A stretch of 64,000 nucleotides of DNA, taken from contig NZ_LXKN01000018.1 in assembly GCF_001692325.1 (NCBI RefSeq), forward strand, positions 558,001 to 622,000. The letters are read 5' to 3'. The notes under the pieces were generated by a model. That model was not told the DNA's origin, made no database searches, and saw only the letters and a list, made by a program, of their open reading frames with translations. A program made the translations under genes and the position numbers. Below, one piece after another: positions 51,353 to 61,588 of this stretch. The first letter of the stretch is position 1; the number at the start of each line of letters is the position of its first letter. The DNA comes from Rhizobium sp. AC27/96. GTDB taxonomy: Bacteria; Pseudomonadota; Alphaproteobacteria; Rhizobiales; Rhizobiaceae.

Positions 51353-52534
51353 TCACGTGAACGCCGCTTGGGGAAGAGCAGCACCGCTGCGCTTTTCGTG
51401 TGCCGCGGAGAAGATGGCGACCAGGCAGGCCAAAGCAAGCGCTACGGCACCCAGCACCGGCAAACTGCGATAACCATAGCCACCCTCAAGCAAACCGGCC
51501 CCTATGACCGCCGCGATGGCAATGCCGATGTTGAACCCCGATGGGATGAGCGAGGAAGCAAGAGCTGGTGCATCGGCGGTCCACATCAAGATGCGGGCCT
51601 GAACCGGGGCGCCAATGGCAAAATTCAGGGCGCCCCAGACGAAGATCGTTGCGGTCATCAGCAAGGGATAGGGGCTGACCAGGTAGAGAATGACAAGTAT
51701 CGCGGCCTGAATGCCGAGCATGACAATAAGCGCGGGCATCAACTTCCAATCGGACAGTCGTCCCCCGATGAAAACACCCAGCGTTGCTCCGACGCCATTC
51801 AGGAGGAGCACCCAGGGAATAATCATGCCATCAAGGCCCGTCACCTCCCGCAGGAGAGGCGTTATATAGGTGAACGGCACCATCTGCCCGATCATCAGCG
51901 CGAGCATGATGATGAGCGAGGTCCAAACCTGTTGACGGCCAAGTACACGGACTTCGCGCCCCAGATGGCCGGCTTGCTGGGGCTCGGCTTTCGTCTGCGG
52001 GATCAGAGCCCATATTGCGATCAATGCGAGGACGCCGACCAAGGTCATCGCCCAGAATGTCGTCCGCCACCCCCAAAGCCCGCCAATCGCCGCGCCAGCG
52101 GGCACGCCGATAATGTTGGAGACCGTCAAACCCGCGAGGATCACGGACACCGCGCGGCCTCGAAACGCAGGCGGGACGAGGCCGACCGCCACCACCATCG
52201 CAATACCGAAATAGGCGCCATGGGCGATGGCGGTCGCAACCCGGAAAGCGAGCATGGCGACGAAACTGGGCGCGAGCGCGCAGGCGATTTGCCCAAAGCA
52301 AAAGGCGATCGTAAGGGCTATCAGAATCGTGCGACGCGATACATGTCGTGTCGCCATGGTCAGGAATGGTCCGCCGACGGCAATACCCAGCGCATAGCCG
52401 GACACCAGATAGCCGGCGAAAGGAATGGAGACGCCTAGCCCCTGCGCCACGTCCGGAAGAATGCCCGCGATGACGAATTCGGTTGTGCCGAACGCAAACG
52501 CTGCCAGAAACAAAGCGAAGAGGGGCAAGGACAA
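51353..52534 (-). CDS. MFS transporter (AraJ/drug-efflux-like)
   Basis: 393 residues with about 12 TM segments. MFS motif A-type loop GPFLTMATRHVSRRTILIAL and a second half with GVFIGGRLSDWKLMPALIVM are typical. The N-terminal ALFLAAFAFGTTEFVIAGILPDVA resembles AraJ/YdhP-like drug-H+ antiporters (DHA1). Substrate unknown. Divergent from the uronate dehydrogenase gene with ~240 bp between starts. Confidence 0.87.
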   Translation of the reverse strand: MSLPLFALFLAAFAFGTTEFVIAGILPDVAQGLGVSIPFAGYLVSGYALGIAVGGPFLTMATRHVSRRTILIALTIAFCFGQIACALAPSFVAMLAFRVATAIAHGAYFGIAMVVAVGLVPPAFRGRAVSVILAGLTVSNIIGVPAGAAIGGLWGWRTTFWAMTLVGVLALIAIWALIPQTKAEPQQAGHLGREVRVLGRQQVWTSLIIMLALMIGQMVPFTYITPLLREVTGLDGMIIPWVLLLNGVGATLGVFIGGRLSDWKLMPALIVMLGIQAAILVILYLVSPYPLLMTATIFVWGALNFAIGAPVQARILMWTADAPALASSLIPSGFNIGIAIAAVIGAGLLEGGYGYRSLPVLGAVALALACLVAIFSAAHEKRSGAALPQAAFT

Positions 52535-52773
52535 GGGCGGCTCCCATATAAGGACATAAGAGTTTCTTTATATCTCAACCAAAAGTACATCAAGTACGCG
52601 AGAGCGGAAAGCAAGCACCAGGGAATGATTGTGCGGGAACGAATGCGGGATCATTTTCTTGTCGCTCAGCTCCAGAACTCCTTCAAACGCGGCTTGCTGG
52701 CCGCCTCCGCTATGGCTAGAGGAAAGGCCATATTATAACCTGGCCATCGACCAGACTGATCCGGGAGACAACC

Positions 52774-53571
52774 ATGCTGAAAACTCTGCTGCTCACAGGC
52801 GCTGCCGGCGGCGTCGGCCAGGCGCTGCGTCCGCTTCTGTCTCAAATCGCCGAGAGCGTCGTTCTCTCCGATCTCACGCCGATACATGATCTGCGGCCCA
52901 ACGAGCGCTTCGTTGCCTGCGATCTCGCCGATCGCAGCGGTGTCGATGCGCTGGTTTCCGGCGTCGACGGCATCATCCATCTCGGCGGTATTTCGGTGGA
53001 AAAGCCCTTCGACCTGATCATGCAAGGCAATATTCTCGGCCTGTACAATCTCTATGAAGCAGCCCGGGCAGCAGGCAAGCCGCGCATCGTCTTTGCAAGC
53101 TCGAACCACGCGATCGGCTTTTATCGCCGCGACGAGCGGATCGACAACAAGGTGCCGACCCGGCCGGATTCTCTCTACGGTGTCTCCAAGGTATTCGGCG
53201 AAGCGGTCGCGAGCCTCTACTTCGACAAGTTCGGTCAGGAAACCCTGACCGTACGCATCGGCTCCTGCTTTCCCGAGCCCCGCAATCCGCGCATGCTGGC
53301 CACCTGGTTCAGCGCAAGGGATTTTCTGTCACTCTGCGGCTGCGCCTTCGACGCGCCCCGGCTCGGACATACGATCGTCTACGGTGCATCTGACAATGAC
53401 GAGCAATGGTGGGACAATAGCCAAGCGGCCTTTCTGGGCTGGCGTCCGCGCGACAGTTCGGCCCCATGGCGCGCCGAAGTTCTCGCAAGAACACCGCAGG
53501 AAGACCCCAACGATCCGGCCGTCATCTATCAGGGCGGTGGTTTTGTCTCAGCTGCTCATCCCGAGGATTGA
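52774..53571 (+). CDS. udh: Uronate dehydrogenase
   Basis: 265 residues, the exact size of Agrobacterium Udh, and very like it: Rossmann LLLTGAAGGVGQAL, DGIIHLGGISVEKPFDLIMQGNI, FASSNHAIGFY (catalytic Ser), YGVSKVFGE (Tyr-x-x-x-Lys) and WWDNSQAAFLGW. It oxidises D-galacturonate or D-glucuronate with NAD to aldaro-lactones. Here it stands alone without other uronate genes. It is divergent from the MFS gene and convergent with cysA (35-bp gap). Confidence 0.9.
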   Translation: MLKTLLLTGAAGGVGQALRPLLSQIAESVVLSDLTPIHDLRPNERFVACDLADRSGVDALVSGVDGIIHLGGISVEKPFDLIMQGNILGLYNLYEAARAAGKPRIVFASSNHAIGFYRRDERIDNKVPTRPDSLYGVSKVFGEAVASLYFDKFGQETLTVRIGSCFPEPRNPRMLATWFSARDFLSLCGCAFDAPRLGHTIVYGASDNDEQWWDNSQAAFLGWRPRDSSAPWRAEVLARTPQEDPNDPAVIYQGGGFVSAAHPED

Positions 53572-53606
53572 CCGAAGCCGACCAATCTGTGGCGAACGGC
53601 AGGCCG

Positions 53607-54656
53607 TCAGCCACCGTTGCGGAACAGCTTCCACTTGGTCGGCCGGAAAGCGATGCGGTTACGGTCAAGCGCATCGGCCTTGTTCGGCGGCAGCTCGATT
53701 TCGATATGGTCGTGGTTTTCGCCAATATTGATTTCGAGATGCCGCGTGCCGGCAACACGCCGGCTTGAAAAGAGCAGGCCAGCAATCGCACCGCCATCGC
53801 CTTCATGCAGCTCAATATCGTGCGGCCGGAAATAGAGATAGGCCTCGCCATCCGGCTCATGCGGCGTGCTCAATCCAAGCGGCCGGTCCTCGAACCATAT
53901 TTCCCCGCTCGCGATGCGCACCTTGACGCGATTGGACTGGCCGATGAAGCCATACACGAAGGGGGAATTCGGCGTATCGTAGATCTCGTCCGGGGTGCCG
54001 ACCTGTTCGATCGCGCCCTTGTTCAGAACCACGACCCTGTCGGCTAGTTCCAGCGCCTCTTCCTGGTCATGCGTCACGAAAACCGTCGTATGACCGGTGC
54101 GATCGTGAATTTCCCGCAGCCACTTGCGCAGATCCTTGCGCACCTGCGCGTCAAGCGCACCGAAAGGCTCATCCAGAAGCAGCACATTCGGCTCGACCGC
54201 CATGGCACGGGCCAGCGCCACGCGCTGCCGCTGGCCGCCTGAAAGCTGCGCCGGATAACGCTTCTCCAGTCCGTTTAGCTGCACCAGCTCCAGCAGTTCC
54301 GTGGCGCGCCGATGAATTTCCGCGCGCGGCGGACGACGCGATGCGGAGCGGACCTTGAGACCGAAGGAGATATTTTCCAGCACGGTCATATGCCGAAACA
54401 GGGCGTAGTGCTGGAACACGAAACCGATATTGCGCTGCTGCACGGTCTTTCGCGAAGCATCCTCCTCACCGAAGAAGATCTGGCCTTCCGTCGGCGTTTC
54501 CAGTCCGGCGATCAGACGCAGAAGCGTCGTCTTGCCGGAGCCTGAAGGGCCAAGAAGCGCGATCAGCTCGCTTGAACGAATATCCAGGGAGACGTCATGC
54601 AATGCGGGAAAGCGACCGAATTCCTTGCGCAGGTTTTGAACGCGAACTTCCATCAA
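53607..54656 (-). CDS. cysA: Sulfate/thiosulfate ABC transporter ATP-binding protein CysA
   Basis: 349 residues: Walker [10 protein letters not shown], signature LSGGQRQR, Walker [22 protein letters not shown]-switch THDQEEAL, and a C-terminal TOBE-type regulatory domain (about 235-349). The [13 protein letters not shown] segment and [24 protein letters not shown] are characteristic of CysA. Last gene of the leftward operon sbp - cysT - cysW - cysA; 9 bp after cysW. Confidence 0.92.
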   Translation of the reverse strand: MMEVRVQNLRKEFGRFPALHDVSLDIRSSELIALLGPSGSGKTTLLRLIAGLETPTEGQIFFGEEDASRKTVQQRNIGFVFQHYALFRHMTVLENISFGLKVRSASRRPPRAEIHRRATELLELVQLNGLEKRYPAQLSGGQRQRVALARAMAVEPNVLLLDEPFGALDAQVRKDLRKWLREIHDRTGHTTVFVTHDQEEALELADRVVVLNKGAIEQVGTPDEIYDTPNSPFVYGFIGQSNRVKVRIASGEIWFEDRPLGLSTPHEPDGEAYLYFRPHDIELHEGDGGAIAGLLFSSRRVAGTRHLEINIGENHDHIEIELPPNKADALDRNRIAFRPTKWKLFRNGG

Positions 54657-54664
54657 AAATTCCT

Positions 54665-55537
54665 TCAGTGACGCCGGCTGGCTGCGATCTCTTCGCTATA
54701 GCGCATTTCCAGCAACGTCTTCAGTATAAGTGTGACAAGGGCAAGCAGGGCCAGCAATGTGGCAACGGCAAAAGCCCCCGAGAAATTATAGTCGTTATAA
54801 AGGATCTCGACCTGCAGCGGCATCGTATTCGTTTCGCCGCGGATATGACCGGAGACGACCGAAACCGCGCCGAACTCGCCCATGGCGCGGGCGTTGCAGA
54901 GCAATACGCCGTAAAGCAAACCCCATTTGATGTTCGGCAGCGTGACATACCAGAAGGTCTGCCAGCCATTAGCCCCGAGCGAGAGCGCCGCCTCCTCGTC
55001 CGCATTCCCTTGTTCCTGCATCAGCGGGATCAATTCACGGGCTACGAAGGGGAAGGTGACGAACATCGTCGCCAGGACGAGTGCCGGAACCGCAAACAGG
55101 ACCTGTATGCCGTGGCTCTGCAGCCAGGGTCCGAGCGTGCTGCTGGAGCTGAACAGCAACACGAACACCAGACCGGATATAACAGGCGATACGGAGAACG
55201 GCAGGTCGATCAGGGTCGTCAGGAACGCCTTTCCCTTGAACTCGAACTTGGCGATCGCCCAGGCTGCGGCGACGCCGCAGACAAGGTTCAGCGGCACGCT
55301 GATGCCGGCCACGATCAACGTCAGCCGGATGGCGGCGAAGGTCTCCTCGTCGACCAGCGCATCGAAGAAGGCCTCGATACCTTTGCGGAAGGCTTCGACG
55401 AAGACGGCAGCCAAGGGCAGCAGCACCATCAGCGTCAGAAAGGTAAGGGAAATCAGCACGAAAACGATGCGTGCCGCACGGCTTTCGGTGATGACCGGAT
55501 GCTCCACAGCGGAGGCGGCTGATAGATCATGTGCCAT
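54665..55537 (-). CDS. cysW: Sulfate ABC transporter permease CysW
   Basis: 290 residues, six TM segments, CysW/CysT permease family ([37 protein letters not shown] block, typical of CysW). Overlaps the cysT gene by 11 bp, so translation is coupled. Forms the membrane channel with CysT. Confidence 0.92.
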   Translation of the reverse strand: MAHDLSAASAVEHPVITESRAARIVFVLISLTFLTLMVLLPLAAVFVEAFRKGIEAFFDALVDEETFAAIRLTLIVAGISVPLNLVCGVAAAWAIAKFEFKGKAFLTTLIDLPFSVSPVISGLVFVLLFSSSSTLGPWLQSHGIQVLFAVPALVLATMFVTFPFVARELIPLMQEQGNADEEAALSLGANGWQTFWYVTLPNIKWGLLYGVLLCNARAMGEFGAVSVVSGHIRGETNTMPLQVEILYNDYNFSGAFAVATLLALLALVTLILKTLLEMRYSEEIAASRRH

Positions 55538-56384
55538 AGCCGTACCTCCTTCTGCTCCAGGACTGGATGAGATTGATGATCAAAAGCATGGTGAAGGAAA
55601 TGAACAGCATCACCGTGGCGATCGCCGTTGCCGCCGCGTAGTTATATTCCTCGAGGCGGATGACGATGAGCAAGGGTGCGATTTCCGAGACATAAGGCTT
55701 GTTGCCGGCGATGAAGATCACCGAGCCGTATTCGCCGGCAGCACGCGCAAAGGCCAGTGCGAAACCGGTGAGCGCAGCTGGCGCCAACCCCGGCAACAAC
55801 ACTCGCGTGATCGTCTGGAACCGGGTCGCCCCCAGGGTTGCGGCCGCCTCTTCGACTTCACGGTCGATCTCCTCCATGACCGGCTGCGCCGTGCGCACCA
55901 CGAAAGGCAGACCGACGAAAATCAGTGCGATGACGATGCCGACCGGCGTGAAGGCGATCTTGATGCCGAGCGGCGCCAGAAACTGCCCGATCCATCCGTT
56001 CGGCGAATAGAGCGTCGTCAGCGCGATGCCGGCCACCGCCGTCGGCAATGCGAACGGCAGATCGACCATGGCGTCGATGATGCGCTTGCCGGGAAAGCGG
56101 TAGCGCACCAGCACCCAGGCCATGATAAGGCCGAGGACGGCATTGACGAGTGCCGCGATGAAGGCGCCGCCAAAACTCATGCGCAGCGCGTAAAGCGTAC
56201 GCAGATCAAGAGCCAAGGCCCAGAATTTATCCCAGCCGAGAGAGCTGCTCTTCCATAGAAGCCCAGACAGCGGAATGAGGACGATGAAGATGAGCCAAGC
56301 CAAGGTAACGCCGAGCGCCAATCCGAAGCCCGGAATGACACTCGGCTGCCGAAACCGCCACCGTTTGCGGGTTATGGACTGCAT
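55527..56384 (-). CDS. cysT: Sulfate ABC transporter permease CysT
   Basis: 285 residues, six TM segments, with the family blocks [48 protein letters not shown] and [16 protein letters not shown] (CysT type). It is 6 bp after the sbp stop and overlaps cysW, in the standard order. Confidence 0.92.
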   Translation of the reverse strand: MQSITRKRWRFRQPSVIPGFGLALGVTLAWLIFIVLIPLSGLLWKSSSLGWDKFWALALDLRTLYALRMSFGGAFIAALVNAVLGLIMAWVLVRYRFPGKRIIDAMVDLPFALPTAVAGIALTTLYSPNGWIGQFLAPLGIKIAFTPVGIVIALIFVGLPFVVRTAQPVMEEIDREVEEAAATLGATRFQTITRVLLPGLAPAALTGFALAFARAAGEYGSVIFIAGNKPYVSEIAPLLIVIRLEEYNYAAATAIATVMLFISFTMLLIINLIQSWSRRRYGYGT

Positions 56385-56390
56385 TCAGAG

Positions 56391-57419
56391 TTATTTTCCC
56401 GGCTTGTAGACCTGATCGAAGACGCCACCATCATCGAAGAACTTCGGTTGAGCTTTAGCCCATCCGCCGAAATCGTCAATCGTTGCGAGCTTCAGGTTCG
56501 GGAAGCGGGCGATATCCTTGGGATCGGCTGCCGCCGGCTTGATCGGCCGGTAATAATGCTTGGCGGCGATCTTCTGACCTTCGTCAGAGTACAGATAGTT
56601 CAGATAGGCTTCCGCGATCTTGCGCGTTCCCTTGGTGTCGACATTGCCATCGACGATAGCGACCGGCGGATCGGCACGAATCGAGAAGGACGGGGTCACG
56701 ACCTCGAATTTATCCGGGCCGAGTTCGTCAAGCGACAGATAGGCTTCGTTTTCCCAGGCAAGCAGAACATCGCCGAGGCCGCGCTGTACGAAGGTCGTCG
56801 TTGCGCCGCGCGCACCGGTATCAAGAACCGGGACGTGCTTCAGAAGCTGCGTGAGATAATCCTGCGCCTTCGCATCGTCGCCGCCATTCGCCTGCTTGGC
56901 CCAGGCCCAGGCCGCCAGAATGTTCCAGCGCGCGCCGCCCGATGTCTTCGGGTTCGGGGTGATGACTTCTACGCCGTCCTTGACCAGGTCAGACCAGTCC
57001 TTGATGCCCTTCGGATTACCCTTGCGCACCAGGAAGACGATGGTCGAGGTATAGGGAACGGAATTGTTCGGGAATTTGGTTTTCCAGTCGGCCGGGATCT
57101 TGTGCGTCGCCTTGGCGATCGCATCGATATCGCCTTCCAAGGCCAGGGTGACGACATCGGCATCGAGACCATCGATAACCGAGCGTGCCTGCGCGCCGGA
57201 GCCACCATGCGATGCCTTAATATTGATGGTCTCGCCAGTATCCTTCTTCCACTTCGCCGCGAATACGGTGTTGAAATCCTTGTACAACTCACGCGTCGGA
57301 TCGTAGGAAACATTCAGAAGCGTCTTGTCGGCCGCCCATGTCGGCGCAACTGCCGCAACGGAAAAACTGCCGATCAGAACTGCGGTGGCGAGAAGCCGGG
57401 AAAGCCTTATCGTCTGCAT
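56391..57419 (-). CDS. sbp: Periplasmic sulfate-binding protein
   Basis: 342 residues. A signal peptide (SRLLATAVLIGSFSVAAVAPTWAAD) is followed by the sulfate/thiosulfate-binding fold: LNVSYDPTRELYKDFN, SHGGSGAQARSVIDGLDADVVTLALEGDID, NPKTSGGARWNILAAW and the GARGATTTFVQRGLGDVLLAWENEA block. It captures sulfate and is first gene of the sulfate operon. A regulator such as a CysB-like protein was not found in the window. Confidence 0.93.
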   Translation of the reverse strand: MQTIRLSRLLATAVLIGSFSVAAVAPTWAADKTLLNVSYDPTRELYKDFNTVFAAKWKKDTGETINIKASHGGSGAQARSVIDGLDADVVTLALEGDIDAIAKATHKIPADWKTKFPNNSVPYTSTIVFLVRKGNPKGIKDWSDLVKDGVEVITPNPKTSGGARWNILAAWAWAKQANGGDDAKAQDYLTQLLKHVPVLDTGARGATTTFVQRGLGDVLLAWENEAYLSLDELGPDKFEVVTPSFSIRADPPVAIVDGNVDTKGTRKIAEAYLNYLYSDEGQKIAAKHYYRPIKPAAADPKDIARFPNLKLATIDDFGGWAKAQPKFFDDGGVFDQVYKPGK

Positions 57420-57579
57420 GGAAAACCCCCTTCGTTAGTTCCTAAACCCTATCAACTTGGTCGTATAAAGTAACGAAGACCGTTCCCGTTTTAAGGAACT
57501 CCGGAGAACAGCATCCCATAGAATCCAGAAAAGTGAAATCACATTCCCGCTTGGCCGCGAAAGCTCACAATCAGCGGTA

Positions 57580-58035
57580 TCAAACGATGGAGTCGGACAT
57601 AAAGATGGAGTAGAGTTCGTCTGCCGTTTTTGCCTTCAGCATGGCCGTCAGCACGCCTTCCGTCCGCAGCCGCCTGGCGATTGCGGCAAGCACGTTCAGG
57701 TAGTCACTGCGACCACGCTCGCCGAAAAGCAGCACAAAGGCCCATCTGGTCGGGGCATCGTCGATGGCTTCGAAATCCACGGGATGCGCGAAGCGAACCA
57801 GCAGGCCACGCGGCCTGGTCATGCCGGCGATCGCCGCATGCGGAACCGCGACACCATTGCCGATACCGGTCGTTCCCAGCTTCTCCCGTGTCTCAAGCGC
57901 CCTCAGGACGATTCCCTCATCCAGGCCAAAACAGCTGGCCGCCTTCGATGACAGCATCTGCAGCGCCCGCCATTTGGTCGGGGCTGACACCCCTATGAAG
58001 ACGTGCTCGGGCAGGATGATACTAGAGAGGGCCAT
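57580..58035 (-). CDS. PTS EIIA-Ntr-like protein (PtsN paralogue)
   Basis: 151 residues of the fructose/mannitol-type EIIA family. H66 in GNGVAVPHAAIA is the phosphorylated histidine; the N-terminal SIILPEHVFIGVSAPTKWRAL and C-terminal helices fit EIIA-Ntr. It lies 92 bp after kdpE on the same strand, probably on the same transcript or under its own promoter. EIIA-Ntr proteins bind KdpD in E. coli and regulate kdp in rhizobia, so its position suggests control of the adjacent two-component system. No hprK, ptsP or ptsO gene is nearby. Confidence 0.85.
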   Translation of the reverse strand: MALSSIILPEHVFIGVSAPTKWRALQMLSSKAASCFGLDEGIVLRALETREKLGTTGIGNGVAVPHAAIAGMTRPRGLLVRFAHPVDFEAIDDAPTRWAFVLLFGERGRSDYLNVLAAIARRLRTEGVLTAMLKAKTADELYSIFMSDSIV

Positions 58036-58086
58036 GGTCGCTCTTGAGGATCGGACAATCGATAAAGCGGGTATTCATTGCGACTA

Positions 58087-58111
58087 CGATGAGGATCCGG
58101 GCGCCTCATCG
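58087..58111 (-). terminator. Hairpin downstream of kdpE
   Basis: An 8-bp perfect stem (CGATGAGG at 58087-58094 with CCTCATCG at 58104-58111), 9-nt loop, lies 17 bp after the kdpE stop and before the EIIA-Ntr-like gene. With no T-run it is a weak terminator or an attenuator. Confidence 0.35.
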
Positions 58112-58127
58112 CAGGGGCGGACAGCGT

Positions 58128-58820
58128 CTATTCCGGCTCGCGAAGGCGGTAACCCACGCCTGTCTCGGTCGTGATGTAATGAGGTTGGTCGGGGATCTGC
58201 TCGATCTTCTGCCGGAGCTGGCGGACATAGACGCGCAGATATTGCACGTCCGCGGCCGGCCCCCAGATCTGCTTCAACAGGAACTGATGGGTCAGCACCT
58301 TGCCGGCGTGCTGGGCAAGCACCCGCAGAATATCGTACTCCTTCGGCGAAAGCTTGATCTCCTTGCCCTCGACCTTGACGATGCGCTTGACGAGATCGAT
58401 CGAGAGGGCGCCGGTCTGGAAGATCGCCTTTTCGCCCTGCTGCTGCAGCCGGTGGCGCAGAGCGACACGAATACGCGCCGCAAGCTCGTTGACGCCGAAA
58501 GGCTTGGTGACATAGTCGTCCGCCCCACTTTCCAGCGCCTTGACGATGCCGGCCTCATCCGTGCGGCTCGACAGGATGACCACAGGTATCTGCACGCCAT
58601 CCTCGCGCCATTCCAGCAGCAGATCCTGGCCGGATTTGTCGGGCAGTCCGAGATCGAGCACGATCAGGTCGGGCCGATCCTCCTCGACGGAGGCTTTCGC
58701 GGCGGCGGCATTCTGCGCCTCGTTGACGGCGTAACCTTGGGCACCGAGGCCGACGCGCAGCAACTTGCGGATCGGCGGCTCGTCATCGACGACGAGAATC
58801 TTGACGGCAGTCGTGTTCAT
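58128..58820 (-). CDS. kdpE: Response regulator KdpE
   Basis: 230 residues: a receiver domain with the phospho-acceptor D56 (DLIVLDLGLPD) and conserved acidic pair VVDDE at 11-14, then an OmpR-type winged HTH (about 130-228, with VTHQFLLKQIWG and TGVGYRLREPE). Activates kdpFABC under low potassium. Its start overlaps the kdpD stop by 4 bp. Confidence 0.93.
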   Translation of the reverse strand: MNTTAVKILVVDDEPPIRKLLRVGLGAQGYAVNEAQNAAAAKASVEEDRPDLIVLDLGLPDKSGQDLLLEWREDGVQIPVVILSSRTDEAGIVKALESGADDYVTKPFGVNELAARIRVALRHRLQQQGEKAIFQTGALSIDLVKRIVKVEGKEIKLSPKEYDILRVLAQHAGKVLTHQFLLKQIWGPAADVQYLRVYVRQLRQKIEQIPDQPHYITTETGVGYRLREPE

Positions 58821-61528
58821 TTCAATTCATCCAGCTTTGGGACATCCGTTGGTCTTGGCAGGCGGATGGTGAAGACCGCCCCTTGGCGATCGGTTCTGTT
58901 GCCGGCGGCAATCGTGCCGCCCATGGCTTCGATGAAACCGCGGCAGATGGAAAGGCCGAGGCCGGTGCCCGCCCTCACCTGATCGCCCTTGCGCACGCGG
59001 TAGAAAGTGTCGAAGACGCGCTCGAGATCGGCGGGCGGAATGCCCGGCCCCTCGTCCATCACTCTGAAAACGATATTGTCGATATCCGCCCATGCTTCCA
59101 GCCGGATGGCTGAGGCCTCGGGCGCATATTTCGCGGCATTATCGAGCAGATTGAACAGCACCTGCTCGAACAGCACCGGATCGACCCGCACCATCGGCAG
59201 GTCGACAGGTATCTGCACCTCCAAACGATGGTGGCTCAGAATTTTCTGCGCGCGCCGCAAGGCGCTGCCAACGATATCGCCGCCATAATGCAGGGCGTAA
59301 TTCGGTTCCATCGCGCCTGATTCAATCTTCGTCATGTCGAGCAGATTGACGATGAAACGGTTGAGGCGTTCGGATTCGTCGATGACGGTCGACAGAAGAT
59401 CCACGCGATCTTCATGCGGCAGTGTTTCCAGATAATCGCGCAACGTCCCGGCGGCCCCCATGATGGCGGCAAGCGGCGTCTTCAAGTCGTGCGAAATCGA
59501 GGTCAGCAGCGCCGAGCGCAGCCGGTCGGCCTCAACGGCCAGTTTGGCGCGATCGACATCCGCCACCAGTTGCACGCGCTCGATGGCAAGCGCGGCCTGA
59601 TCGGCGAGCGCATCGAGCAACCGCTGCTGCTCGGGCGTCAGGAGCGGCCCGTCGCGACGGTCGCTATCGAGACCGATGACGCCGACGGCGGTGCGGCCCG
59701 TGCGCAGCGGAACATAGAGACGCTTGGCGCCCGGCAGAGTATCGGCGCCCCTCCCCGCTGCATGATTATGCTCCCACGCCCAGCGAGCCGCGGCGATATC
59801 GGCGTCATCGAGCGTATCATCAGGCGGATAGCCGGCCTTGACCGCAATCGTGCCACCTTCCGGCAGCAGCAGCACCACCCGCAGCTTCAGCATCGAGGCC
59901 AGTTGAAAGGCAGTCGCCCACAAAACGTCGTCGAGCGTGCCGGTGCCGGCAAGTTTCTTGGAAAACAGATAGAGATCTTCCGTCGTTCTTGCCCGCTGGC
60001 GCGCAGCCGCTGCCTGCCGCTGCACGGTTGCCGTCAGATTGCTGGCGATAATGGCCACGCCCAGAAAGAAGAAAAAGGCAAGCACGCTTTCCGGGTCGCT
60101 GATCGTCAGCGTGTAGCGCGGCGTCAGGAAGAAGAAGTTGAAGGCGAGTGCACCGAGAATGCAAGAATAGAGTGCCGGTCGCAGTCCTTGCGTCACAGCC
60201 GTTGCCAGCACCGCCATCAGGAAGACGAGCGCCAGATTGCGCACATCCAGCACCTGATCGAGGATGACGCAGAAACCGAGCGCAACGGCGACATAGAGCG
60301 TTGCCAGGACATAGCCGCGCAACTGGAAGGGCGAAGGCGAAGGGGCTGCCTTCACGCCGCGGCTGGCCGCCGGAGCCTCCGCATCGCTGCCGGAAATGAC
60401 ATGGACGCTGATCTCGCCGGCCTTGCGAATAAGATCGTAGGAAACGGACCTACGCGACCAATCCCGCCAGGACCCGATTTTCGGCGAGCCGATGACGATA
60501 TGGGTGACATTGTTGCTGGCGGAATGGCGGATCAGTTCCTCCGCCACCTCGCGGCCCGGAATGGTGATGGCTTCGCCACCGAGCTGTTCGGCAAGTCGCA
60601 AGGTCGCGGCTATGGTGTCGCGTTGCGGCTCCGTCAGGCTGATCGAACGGTTGGTTTCGACATAGACAGCCGCCCAGGGCGCCCGCAGGCGCGAAGCCAT
60701 CCGTGCGGCATAGCGCACCAGCGACGCCGAACGCGGATGATGATCGATGGACACCAGCACACGCTCGCCCGCAGCCCAGGGGCCGGAGATCGCATGCGCC
60801 TGCATATGGGTGAGCAACTGATCGTCGACGCGCTGCGCCGTGCGCCTCAGCGCAAGCTCGCGCAGCGCCGTCAGATTGCCGGGTGTGAAATAGTTGGTCA
60901 GCGCCCGTTCGGCCGTTTTCGACACATAGACCTTGCCGTCATGCAGCCGCTTGATCAGATCATCCGGAGTGAGGTCGATGATCTCGACATCGTCGGCCAG
61001 ATCGATGATCGAATCCGGCACGGTCTCCCGTACGCGGACACGCGTGATCTGGGAAACGACATCGTTCAGGCTTTCGACATGCTGGATGTTCAACGTCGTA
61101 TAGACGTCAATGCCGCGCTCCAGCAGTTCCTTGACGTCGAGGTAGCGCTTCGGATGACGGCTGCCCTGCGCGTTGGTGTGTGCTAGCTCATCGACCAGCA
61201 CAAGCTGGGGCCGGCGCTTGAGAATGGCGTCGAGATCCATCTCTTCGAGCGATCGTCCCTTATAGTCGACATCGACACGCGGGATGATTTCGAAGCCCTC
61301 GATCAGAGCCTGCGTCTCGCGCCGCCCATGGGTTTCGACCACACCGACGACAACGTCCACTCCATCGGCGATCTTCGCCTTGCCGGAAATCAGCATCTCA
61401 TAGGTCTTGCCGACGCCGGGCGCCGCACCCAGAAAGATTTTCAGCCGCCCGCGTGCCTCGGCCTTCGCTTTTTCCAGAAGCGCGTCGGGTGAAGGCCTGC
61501 TCATCATGTCGCGGCTGTCATCTGCCAT
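58817..61528 (-). CDS. kdpD: Sensor histidine kinase KdpD
   Basis: 903 residues. Order: KdpD domain with Walker-type GAAPGVGKTYEML (34-46), a universal-stress-like segment (about 255-380), four TM helices (405-500), GAF-type domain (about 520-655), dimerisation/phospho-acceptor region with H680 (SISHDLKTP), and the ATPase domain. Senses low K+ and envelope/ionic conditions and phosphorylates KdpE. Length is usual. It lies 60 bp after kdpC, with a hairpin in that gap. Confidence 0.95.
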   Translation of the reverse strand: MADDSRDMMSRPSPDALLEKAKAEARGRLKIFLGAAPGVGKTYEMLISGKAKIADGVDVVVGVVETHGRRETQALIEGFEIIPRVDVDYKGRSLEEMDLDAILKRRPQLVLVDELAHTNAQGSRHPKRYLDVKELLERGIDVYTTLNIQHVESLNDVVSQITRVRVRETVPDSIIDLADDVEIIDLTPDDLIKRLHDGKVYVSKTAERALTNYFTPGNLTALRELALRRTAQRVDDQLLTHMQAHAISGPWAAGERVLVSIDHHPRSASLVRYAARMASRLRAPWAAVYVETNRSISLTEPQRDTIAATLRLAEQLGGEAITIPGREVAEELIRHSASNNVTHIVIGSPKIGSWRDWSRRSVSYDLIRKAGEISVHVISGSDAEAPAASRGVKAAPSPSPFQLRGYVLATLYVAVALGFCVILDQVLDVRNLALVFLMAVLATAVTQGLRPALYSCILGALAFNFFFLTPRYTLTISDPESVLAFFFFLGVAIIASNLTATVQRQAAAARQRARTTEDLYLFSKKLAGTGTLDDVLWATAFQLASMLKLRVVLLLPEGGTIAVKAGYPPDDTLDDADIAAARWAWEHNHAAGRGADTLPGAKRLYVPLRTGRTAVGVIGLDSDRRDGPLLTPEQQRLLDALADQAALAIERVQLVADVDRAKLAVEADRLRSALLTSISHDLKTPLAAIMGAAGTLRDYLETLPHEDRVDLLSTVIDESERLNRFIVNLLDMTKIESGAMEPNYALHYGGDIVGSALRRAQKILSHHRLEVQIPVDLPMVRVDPVLFEQVLFNLLDNAAKYAPEASAIRLEAWADIDNIVFRVMDEGPGIPPADLERVFDTFYRVRKGDQVRAGTGLGLSICRGFIEAMGGTIAAGNRTDRQGAVFTIRLPRPTDVPKLDELK

Positions 61529-61550
61529 CAGTGGGTTCGTCTTCCGTTAC

Positions 61551-61582
61551 AAGGTTGAGACGACCATCGCCGTCTCAACCTT
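61551..61582 (-). promoter_or_regulatory. Strong hairpin between kdpC and kdpD
   Basis: AAGGTTGAGACG at 61551-61562 pairs perfectly with CGTCTCAACCTT at 61571-61582 (12-bp stem, 8-nt loop). It begins 6 bp after the kdpC stop codon and ends 22 bp before the kdpD start. No T-run follows, so it is more likely a processing/attenuation element than a full terminator. Confidence 0.7.
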
Positions 61583-61588
61583 CTCAAC

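Noticed and set aside
50831..51360. Overlapping open frames of 136 and 146 codons on opposite strands
   Set aside because: Neither shows a conserved motif, a good ribosome-binding site or a hydrophobic pattern; left as unassigned.
59414..61186. A 590-codon + strand open frame opposite kdpD
   Set aside because: KdpD on the other strand has every expected domain; the antisense product is Arg/Gln/Ala-rich with no family features.
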